Positions 5,887-10,090 of a stretch of DNA of 10,090 nucleotides are shown here, piece by piece. The stretch is from Acinetobacter sp. WCHAc010034 (GTDB lineage: Bacteria > Pseudomonadota > Gammaproteobacteria > Pseudomonadales > Moraxellaceae), in contig NZ_CP032275.1 of NCBI RefSeq assembly GCF_001696615.3, positions 1 through 10,090 of the forward strand. The letters run 5' to 3'. A program made the translations under genes and the position numbers. Every line of letters starts with the position of its first letter. Within the stretch, counting starts at the first letter, position 1. The notes beneath the pieces are model-generated. The model made no database searches. It was not told the origin of the DNA and worked only from the letters and a program-made list of their open reading frames with translations.

Positions 5887-6504
5887 ATGAAATCACTATC
5901 TGTTATTGAGCTTTCAAATCTCTATGGAATAACTCGTCAAGCCATTTATAAGCAAGTTAATAAAGGTAATTTAAGTAAAAATAGTGACGGTAAAATTGAT
6001 CTTTCCGAAGCTATTCGAGTCTTTGGTGAACCTTCTAGAAATGTAAACAGTTCACAGACAACCGAAACACGAAAGTTGTCAGAAGTTCACCTATTAGAAC
6101 AGCAGGTTTACATGCTTCAAAAACAGCTTGAACAGGCTCATGAGCGTGAGCAGTTCCAACGTGAGGAACTAAAAGCTAAGAATGATCAGTTACACGTTAA
6201 AGATGAGCAAATTGAAGCAATACAACGCCTACTAGAAGCTCCAAAAGCTTATACAACTAGTTCTATCGACCCAAAATTAGATATAGCAACAGATACTAGG
6301 TCAAAAAGTGAGTCGAACTATGATGTATTGACTACTCAACCAAGAGAAACTCCTGTAGAAGTAGAGATCCAAACTCAGCCGAAAGATGACGGATTGACTA
6401 CTCCGGAGCAGGTGGAAAATAAGCGGATTCCAGTACCGGAGCACATTGACCAGGAACCGGAGAAAAGGGGCTTTTGGAGCCGTTTTTTTAGACCCTATGA
6501 TTAA
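5887..6504 (+). CDS. Replicon-associated HTH DNA-binding protein
   Basis: Genes of this kind are annotated as plasmid replication DNA-binding proteins beside repM in Acinetobacter plasmids. The protein is about 205 residues from ATG 5887 (MKSLSVIELSNLYGITRQA); an in-frame ATG at 5866 would add 7 residues, and neither has a clear ribosome site. Residues about 3-30 (VIELSNLYGITRQAIYKQV) form a helix-turn-helix. Residues about 65-120 (LEQQVYMLQKQLEQAHERE onward) form a coiled coil. A polar linker follows, then the basic/aromatic tail EKRGFWSRFFRPYD. The plan resembles KfrA-like proteins. It lies downstream of repM and probably shares its transcript. Its linker codons contain two iteron-like sequences (6315-6335, 6381-6401). 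Its job in replication or stability is not shown by the sequence. Confidence 0.82.
   Translation: MKSLSVIELSNLYGITRQAIYKQVNKGNLSKNSDGKIDLSEAIRVFGEPSRNVNSSQTTETRKLSEVHLLEQQVYMLQKQLEQAHEREQFQREELKAKNDQLHVKDEQIEAIQRLLEAPKAYTTSSIDPKLDIATDTRSKSESNYDVLTTQPRETPVEVEIQTQPKDDGLTTPEQVENKRIPVPEHIDQEPEKRGFWSRFFRPYD
6315..6335 (+). repeat. Iteron-like sequence inside the replicon-associated gene
   Basis: GAACTATGATGTATTGACTAC, split as GAACTATGAT and GTATTGACTAC, matches the origin iteron at 18 of 21 positions. It lies in the linker-coding part of the gene (residues NYDVLTT). Confidence 0.6.
6381..6401 (+). repeat. Second, weaker iteron-like sequence in the same gene
   Basis: The right half GGATTGACTAC (6391-6401) is identical to the iteron; the left half is degenerate, giving about 17 of 21 matches. 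It encodes DDGLTTP. Confidence 0.45.
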
Positions 6505-6579
6505 CTACGATTGTTTAACTGATATGAACAAAGTCGTGAAACATTGATCAAATAATAAGCGTGGAACGTGAAAAATCAT

Positions 6580-6609
6580 AAAAAAAGCCCATCTAGGTAT
6601 AGAAGGGCT
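6580..6609 (-). terminator. Intrinsic terminator for minus-strand transcripts
   Basis: AGCCC (6586-6590) pairs with GGGCT (6605-6609), extended by TCTA/TAGA past one mismatch. On the minus strand the hairpin is followed by seven T (6586-6580). On the plus strand it could weakly end the repM operon, but no T-run follows there. Confidence 0.6.
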
Positions 6610-6655
6610 AAAAATGGAAACCTACTGCACTGATTTCTAAAGAGAATTATAACAC

Positions 6656-6683
6656 ATTTCGTATAAGGTGTATTATGTTAATT
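6656..6683 (+). other. pdif: pdif-like XerC/XerD recombination site (C|D orientation)
   Basis: The XerC half ATTTCGTATAA (6656-6666), 6-base spacer GGTGTA and XerD half TTATGTTAATT (6673-6683) match the known 28-bp pdif sites of Acinetobacter plasmids almost perfectly. Host XerC and XerD recombine such sites, moving flanked modules between plasmids. Confidence 0.9.
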
Positions 6684-6708
6684 TTAGAGAATCTTAAAAA
6701 ATACTTTT

Positions 6709-6984
6709 ATGAAAAATAAAATTGAAGATTTAAAATCAACAATTCAAGAACTAATAGAATTGTTTGAAGAACAGAATTTAGAACATTGGGCAGAAATGTA
6801 TAAAAGAATACTGTTCTATATTGATGATGATCTAGAATACGCAAAATATAAAATACAAAGTACCATTGGAGGAATGGGATCAATGGATGATATCGTTTTA
6901 TATCGCAATGGTGATCCACTTATCAAAGAAAACAATCGTTTGGATTACTTAAGAAGTAAATTATATGTTTTTTGCGAAAGCTAA
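6709..6984 (+). CDS. Hypothetical 91-residue protein, sole cargo of the pdif module
   Basis: This is a small acidic cytoplasmic protein, starting MKNKIEDLKSTIQELIELFE. The N-terminal 35 residues look like an amphipathic helix with leucine/isoleucine spacing. The middle has YIDDDLEYAKYKIQ, and then the conserved-looking segment STIGGMGSMDDIVLYRNGDP. This GGMGSxxD pattern recalls a family of small bacterial hypotheticals (perhaps DUF6966), but that assignment is from memory and uncertain. No membrane segment is seen. The gene begins 25 bp after one pdif-like site and ends 19 bp before the other, so it fills the module. The ribosome site is weak (upstream TTAAAAAATACTTTT). AT content is even higher than in the neighbouring plasmid genes. 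Function is unknown; accessory, defence or immunity roles are speculative. Confidence 0.75.
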   Translation: MKNKIEDLKSTIQELIELFEEQNLEHWAEMYKRILFYIDDDLEYAKYKIQSTIGGMGSMDDIVLYRNGDPLIKENNRLDYLRSKLYVFCES

Positions 6985-7003
6985 ATTATTCTTAATATCG
7001 CTA

Positions 7004-7031
7004 ATTTAACATAATGGCGATTATACGAATC
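7004..7031 (-). other. pdif: pdif-like XerC/XerD site, inverted (D|C orientation)
   Basis: On the minus strand this reads GATTCGTATAA (XerC half), spacer TCGCCA, then TTATGTTAAAT (XerD half), matching the 6656 site and the pdif consensus with differences only at the outer XerC edge and in the spacer. It is opposite in orientation to the first site and separates the 91-residue gene from higBA. Confidence 0.88.
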
Positions 7032-7032
7032 T

Positions 7033-7061
7033 AAAAATGGGAGTCTTTAGCTCCCATTTTT
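7033..7061 (-). terminator. Intrinsic terminator after higBA
   Basis: Perfect 11-bp arms AAAAATGGGAG (7033-7043) and CTCCCATTTTT (7051-7061) surround a 7-base loop. The A/T flanks allow termination on both strands: higBA on the minus strand and the module gene on the plus strand. Confidence 0.85.
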
Positions 7062-7065
7062 ATTG

Positions 7066-7368
7066 TTAAACATTGAATCCTATATGTTTTCCTGTTGGAA
7101 GCTCTACATCAATACGGAGCTTCCCGCCCATTGCCTCAACATACTTTTTCATGGTTGAAATCTTAAGATCATTGCCACGATTTTCTATTGCTGAAAGCGA
7201 TGGCTGTTTTATTCCCAAAGTTTCAGCAAGTTCCTTTTGAGAGATTTCAAGTTCTTCACGAATAAGATGAAGCTGATTTTCTAGCAGTAATTCATCTGCC
7301 ATTTTTTGAATACGGGCTTGGCTCTCTGGAGAGCGGCTAGCTAACAATTCTTGCAGAGTCTTAGCCAT
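7066..7368 (-). CDS. higA: HigA-type XRE-family antitoxin
   Basis: This 100-residue antitoxin should bind and neutralise the HigB toxin encoded just upstream and, with it, repress their shared promoter. Residues about 33-82 form a Cro/CI helix-turn-helix (LHLIREELEISQKELAETLG, then IKQPSLSAIENRGNDLKIST). The N-terminal helices (residues 1-32) and short C-terminal strand (LRIDVELPTGKHIGFNV) probably contact the toxin. The ATG at 7368 overlaps the end of higB by 8 bp, with AGGAG about 8 bases before it, indicating translational coupling. The toxin-first order is the hallmark of higBA operons, and closely similar pairs are known from A. baumannii plasmids such as pAB120. A terminator follows directly. 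Confidence 0.9.
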   Translation of the reverse strand: MAKTLQELLASRSPESQARIQKMADELLLENQLHLIREELEISQKELAETLGIKQPSLSAIENRGNDLKISTMKKYVEAMGGKLRIDVELPTGKHIGFNV

Positions 7369-7717
7369 TAGATTTATCTCCTAGGGTGGTGAGATGAAGT
7401 TGGTATTGTTCATCTGCAATATCCAGCATGTCTTTATAAAAACGCTTTTTACTGCCTTTATCAGCAATACATAGAACAATAGCCTGTCGTAAAGGATCAA
7501 ATGCGAAGAAAGCTCTCAGTGGTTTACCTCGATGTTGAACACGAAGCTCTTTCATGTTGGTAAATTTAGAGTCATAGACAGTATCTACTAAAGGGCGGCC
7601 TAAACTTGGTCCTTGCTGCTGTAGAACAACTAGGGCAGCCAGAACCTTCTCTTGTGTTGATTCGTCTTGCTGTTCAAGCCATTCATTAAATAGATCTGTC
7701 GTAATGACTATCCACAT
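7361..7717 (-). CDS. higB: HigB-type RelE/ParE-superfamily toxin
   Basis: This 118-residue toxin is predicted to be an mRNA endonuclease acting on translating ribosomes; loss of the plasmid and its labile antitoxin would free it, favouring plasmid retention. The sequence begins MWIVITTDLFNEWLEQQDES and has the family core GRPLVDTVYDSKFTNMKELR (40-59), then HRGKPLRAFFAFDP (62-75), IVLCIADKGSKKRFY (80-94) and a C-terminal helix. Arg and Lys residues in KELR, GKPLR and GSKKRFY are candidate catalytic or RNA-binding residues. There is no strong ribosome site before ATG 7717. A perfect palindrome lies 10 bp upstream. The frame is intact, and higA overlaps its end. Confidence 0.88.
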   Translation of the reverse strand: MWIVITTDLFNEWLEQQDESTQEKVLAALVVLQQQGPSLGRPLVDTVYDSKFTNMKELRVQHRGKPLRAFFAFDPLRQAIVLCIADKGSKKRFYKDMLDIADEQYQLHLTTLGDKSNG

Positions 7718-7726
7718 ACCACAACC

Positions 7727-7752
7727 AAAATATAGATTATAGTCTATATTTT
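7727..7752 (-). promoter_or_regulatory. higBA operator palindrome overlapping a -10
   Basis: Arms AAAATATAGA (7727-7736) and TCTATATTTT (7743-7752) are exact complements with a 6-base centre. On the minus strand the centre supplies TATAAT (7741-7736), a consensus -10 some 20 bp before higB. No good -35 is seen. This is well placed for repression by HigA or HigBA. Confidence 0.72.
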
Positions 7753-7795
7753 AGGAGCATTATGCTTGTTTTGCAAATGAGAAATGATAGGCAAT

Positions 7796-7825
7796 AAAAA
7801 ACCCCAGCATCCTGCCGGGGTTTTT
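7796..7825 (-). terminator. Strong intrinsic terminator after strB
   Basis: AAAAACCCC (7797-7805) pairs with GGGGTTTTT (7817-7825), with inner GC/GC pairs. It is functional on both strands and lies just outside the Tn5393 end, so it belongs to the plasmid. It should stop strAB transcription before the higBA promoter. Confidence 0.85.
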
Positions 7826-7831
7826 CATATT

Positions 7832-7912
7832 GGGGTCGTTTGCGGGAAGGGGCGGAATCCTACGCTAAGGCTTTGGCCAGCGATATTCTCCGGTGAGATT
7901 GATGTGTTCCCA
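7832..7912. mobile_element. Tn5393 terminal inverted repeat (right end)
   Basis: The sequence starting GGGGTCGTTTGCGGGA and ending near GATGTGTTCC matches, from memory, the 81-bp terminal repeat of the Tn3-family transposon Tn5393. That repeat lies directly after strB in the intact transposon. The transposase and resolvase genes and the other end are absent, so the unit cannot move by itself. The five bases outside it (ATATT, 7827-7831) would be one copy of the target duplication. Confidence 0.85.
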
Positions 7913-7937
7913 GGGGATAGGAGAAGTCGCTTGATAT

Positions 7938-8774
7938 CTAGTATGACGTCTGTCGCACCTGCTTGATCGCGGCCGCGATAGCTAGATCGCGTTGCTCCTC
8001 TTCTCCATCCGCGTTCCAAGCTGCGGAAAGGCACCCATAAGCGTACGCCTGGTCGAGCAGGCGACGCGGATCGACGTCCAGCGCACGAGAGAATGCGTCC
8101 GCCATCTGTGCAATGCGTCTAGGATCGAGACAAAGGTCGTCTCTGTCAGCCGGATCGTAGAACATATTGGCGGCGCCAAAGCCCACTTCACCGACCAGAC
8201 CGACGGGATCTATCACCAGCCAGCCGCGACTGGAGAACATGATGTTTTCATGATGCAGATCGCCATGTAGCCCACGCAGTTCCGAGGCATTGCTCATCAT
8301 TTGATCGGCTATAATCGCCGCGTGGACGTAGTCAGTTTGACAACCTGCGTTTTGATCATCGCGCGCCCGCTGAAACAAAGCTGCAAAGCGATCCCGGATC
8401 GGGAGAAGGGCAGAAGGCAGGGGTTCCTCAGATGCGGCATACAGCTTCGCCATTAGTTCCGCTGCAATTTCGGTCGCCTGGTAGTCGCCGTGCTCGGCAA
8501 CGATGTGAGAGAGCATTCGCTCCCCGGCATATTCGAGCAACATCAGATTGTTCTCACGACCGAGCAACCGGACTGCTCCCCTCCCATTGCGCCATACCAG
8601 ATAGTCGGCCCCGCGCAGTTCATCAGCAATGTCTTCTATAGGTTTCAATCCCTTGACGATTGCAGGAGTCCCGTCTGGCAATGAAACTTTCCAAACGAGG
8701 CTGGAAAAGGTGTCCGCAATGAGAACAGGTTGCGAAACGTGCCAATGAGCAGGAAAAACAGGCGGCATGAACAT
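7938..8774 (-). CDS. strB: Aminoglycoside 6-phosphotransferase APH(6)-Id (StrB)
   Basis: This 278-residue cytoplasmic kinase phosphorylates the 6-hydroxyl of streptomycin, inactivating it. The sequence starts MFMPPVFPAHWHVSQPVLIA. It has ATP-site features PAIVKGLKP (37-45), the catalytic loop LHGDLHHENIMF (169-180, Asp172 and Asn177) and the metal-binding VIDPVGLVGE (187-196, Asp189). The sequence agrees with StrB as I know it and is uninterrupted. ATG 8774 overlaps the last base of the strA stop codon, so translation is probably coupled. An in-frame earlier start (8783) would lie inside strA and is not the usual one. The Tn5393 end and a strong terminator follow. GC content is well above the plasmid backbone. 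Confidence 0.97.
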   Translation of the reverse strand: MFMPPVFPAHWHVSQPVLIADTFSSLVWKVSLPDGTPAIVKGLKPIEDIADELRGADYLVWRNGRGAVRLLGRENNLMLLEYAGERMLSHIVAEHGDYQATEIAAELMAKLYAASEEPLPSALLPIRDRFAALFQRARDDQNAGCQTDYVHAAIIADQMMSNASELRGLHGDLHHENIMFSSRGWLVIDPVGLVGEVGFGAANMFYDPADRDDLCLDPRRIAQMADAFSRALDVDPRRLLDQAYAYGCLSAAWNADGEEEQRDLAIAAAIKQVRQTSY

Positions 8775-9577
8775 CAACCCCAAGTCAGAGGGTCCAATCG
8801 CAGATAGAAGGCAAGGCGTTCGCGGTCGGGGGCTTCGATCCCCAATACATTGAATAGGACAGCGAAGGCGCGCTCTGCTTCATCTGGCGCTGCCCAGTTC
8901 TCTTCGGCGTTAGCAATCATGAGTGCCAAATCGGCATAGCGATCTGCTGTTCCGAGCCGCCCAAGGTCGATCAGACCCGTGCATTGAAGAGTTTTAGGGT
9001 CCACCATGAAGTTCGGCATGCAGGGATCACCATGGCAAACAACCATATCGGTGCGCTCTTGGTCGAGCCGCACCGGTAGCTCTCGTTCGACACGAGCCAA
9101 AAGATCGAGCTGCGGCGTACTCTTGTCCTCGTCCGGTAAGAAGTCGGGATTGACGGCATTGCGGGACACCACATCAACGGCGCGTCCGAACATTCGCGAC
9201 AGCCTGCGCTCAAACGGACATTGATCAACCGATAGGCTGTGAACAGCGCCAAGTTGCTGCCCCATTGACGGCCACGCTTTGAGCAAATCCGCTCCAGACA
9301 GATCAGCCGCCGGTACTCCCGGAATTGCCGTTATCACCAAGCATGCACCCTCCTGTTCCTCCTGCCAGTTGATGACCTCGGGGCAAGCCACACCTCGACC
9401 TTTGAGCCAAATGAGGCGGTCACGCTCTCCAGCGAGCTCACCGCGGCGGGAAGCAGGTGCGATTTTCGCGAAGGCATGCCCGTCACCACGTCGAAAAACA
9501 AAATCACCAGATTCTCCGCCTCTGACAGGCAACCAGTCAGAATGCGATTCACCAAAAAAAATATTAGTTCGATTCAA
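8774..9577 (-). CDS. strA: Aminoglycoside 3''-phosphotransferase APH(3'')-Ib (StrA)
   Basis: This 267-residue cytoplasmic kinase phosphorylates the 3''-hydroxyl of streptomycin. The start is TTG at 9577, the usual strA start, preceded by AAGGAACC with AGGA 7 bases away; residues then read NRTNIFFGESHSDWLPVRGG. The catalytic loop VCHGDPCMPNF (180-190, Asp184, Asn189) and GLIDLGRLG (201-209, Asp204) are intact, as is the C-terminus LDPLTWG. Only about 23 bp of native leader remain before the IS end at 9601, so the original transposon promoter is gone. An in-frame GTG at 9613 inside the IS end could add 12 residues, but the TTG with its own ribosome site is preferred. It forms an operon with strB. 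Confidence 0.97.
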   Translation of the reverse strand: MNRTNIFFGESHSDWLPVRGGESGDFVFRRGDGHAFAKIAPASRRGELAGERDRLIWLKGRGVACPEVINWQEEQEGACLVITAIPGVPAADLSGADLLKAWPSMGQQLGAVHSLSVDQCPFERRLSRMFGRAVDVVSRNAVNPDFLPDEDKSTPQLDLLARVERELPVRLDQERTDMVVCHGDPCMPNFMVDPKTLQCTGLIDLGRLGTADRYADLALMIANAEENWAAPDEAERAFAVLFNVLGIEAPDRERLAFYLRLDPLTWG

Positions 9578-9600
9578 TGGAGGTTCCTTCAGTTTTCTGA

Positions 9601-9616
9601 GGCTTTGTTGCACAAA
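9601..9616. repeat. IS terminal inverted repeat (transposase-stop end)
   Basis: GGCTTTGTTGCACAAA matches the other IS end (549-534, minus strand) at all 16 bases. It abuts the strA leader. Confidence 0.88.
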
Positions 9617-9652
9617 GATTTGAAATGCAAAGCGCCCCTAATTGATCCAAAT

Positions 9653-10090
9653 TTAAGGCGTAACTTGGGTAAGTGGGCGACCTAATTCCGTAAATCTGTT
9701 AAGGACTGCTACACGTGCATGGATCTCATTCACCTGACTAGGAAAGCTTCTTGCCATTAATTTATCGCCTAATAATTTGATGCAATGCATCTTGGTTTCC
9801 ACCAAACTGCGGCGATGATAGCCTGACCATTTTTTCCATAATGTCCTGCCTAAATGTTTAACTGTTCGAAGTAATTCATTTCGCTCTAGCGAGCTACTCT
9901 TTGTATCTTTCCATGGTTTCGCATTTTTTCTAGGTGGAATCACCGCATGCGCTTGCCGATCTGCAATGACCTGACGGCATTGCTTGGTGTCATAAGCTCC
10001 ATCGGTATAAACAGAGTCAATCTGCTCATCTTGTGGAATCTGATTAAGTAAATCACCAAGCACCTGTGAATCACTGACATTATTGGTTGT
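9653..10090 (-). CDS. IS903-type transposase, C-terminal 145 codons
   Basis: This is the continuation of the transposase that begins at 495 and leaves the window at base 1. Codon 166 (Thr) is 10090-10088. It carries the second catalytic Asp in YTDGAYDT (residue 195 of the joined protein) and the third acidic residue Glu263 in YHRRSLVETKMHCIK, which fits the IS5-type signature Y-(2)-R-(3)-E-(6)-K exactly. The protein ends RFTELGRPLTQVTP with TAA at 9653-9655. With all three DDE residues present and no break, the transposase is probably active. An internal methionine at 10063 is not a true start. The next gene on the strand is strA, 75 bp away, with no hairpin terminator between. Confidence 0.93.
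   Translation of the reverse strand, partial: TTNNVSDSQVLGDLLNQIPQDEQIDSVYTDGAYDTKQCRQVIADRQAHAVIPPRKNAKPWKDTKSSSLERNELLRTVKHLGRTLWKKWSGYHRRSLVETKMHCIKLLGDKLMARSFPSQVNEIHARVAVLNRFTELGRPLTQVTP

Larger units (their letters stand above)
9601..10090 (-). mobile_element. IS5-family (IS903-type) insertion sequence, transposase-stop half
   Basis: This is the second part of the element described at 1-549, joined to it across the ends of the window. It holds the 3' part of the transposase gene and 52 bp between the stop codon and the IS end. Transcription through this end runs straight into strA. Confidence 0.88.

Noticed and set aside
6707..6919. 70-codon minus-strand open frame opposite the 91-residue gene
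   Set aside because: It is antisense to a better-supported ORF and rich in phenylalanine and leucine, as expected from the reverse of AT-rich coding sequence.
7708..7716. DnaA-box-like CTATCCACA
   Set aside because: One mismatch to TTATCCACA, but it lies inside the higB start and far from the iterons; probably chance.
7720..7831. A third pdif-like site closing a higBA module
   Set aside because: I searched for XerC/XerD halves upstream of higB and found none; it may have been lost on the resistance-block side, but no sequence supports it.
7784..7966. 60-codon plus-strand open frame
   Set aside because: It is made of the terminator, the Tn5393 terminal repeat and the strB 3' end read backwards.
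1..10090. tRNA, rRNA or riboswitch genes
   Set aside because: No cloverleaf, rRNA-like or known riboswitch sequence was seen on either strand.

Overview
The window reads as one complete small resistance plasmid of about 10.1 kb, cut open inside a transposase gene. On the minus strand the reading frame that leaves the window at base 1 re-enters in the same frame at base 10090. This rebuilds an intact 310-codon IS5-family (IS903-type) transposase inside a 1039-bp element with matching 16-bp ends. The AT-rich backbone carries a Rep_3/RepM replicon with 21-bp iterons, a XerC/XerD (pdif-like) site pair and a higBA toxin-antitoxin pair. That combination points to an Acinetobacter plasmid, although the sequence cannot show the host strain or species.

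Layout: 1-549 and 9601-10090 are the two halves of the IS. Bases 550-1790 are a GC-rich block with a 5' fragment of glmM and an intact sul2, both on the minus strand. Bases 1791-2014 hold a short possible gene remnant. Bases 1998-4259 are the mobilization region: a MobA/MobL relaxase on the minus strand and a divergent unknown gene on the plus strand, with a candidate oriT of two large perfect inverted repeats between them. Bases 4260-4777 contain no convincing gene but are packed with inverted repeats and GAGCG-type motifs. Bases 4778-6504 are the replicon: four iterons, repM and a replicon-associated HTH protein gene. Bases 6656-7031 form a small module bounded by two oppositely oriented pdif-like sites around one 91-residue hypothetical gene. 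Bases 7033-7752 are higBA with its operator-like palindrome and terminator. Bases 7796-9600 are a terminator, the orphan terminal inverted repeat of Tn5393, and strB and strA (minus strand).

How it fits together: sul2, the glmM fragment, the IS transposase, strA and strB all lie on the minus strand in that order across the circle junction, with no clear terminator until 7796-7825. Read-through could therefore join sulfonamide and streptomycin resistance into one transcribed block. The IS sits exactly where the glmM remnant meets the strA leader and has no target duplication, which suggests that IS-mediated recombination joined a sul2-glmM segment to a Tn5393-derived strAB segment. The plasmid is probably mobilizable, not self-transmissible, since it has a relaxase and no mating-pair formation genes. 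It is probably maintained by iteron control and the toxin-antitoxin pair, and may gain or lose cargo through host XerC/XerD recombination at pdif-like sites.
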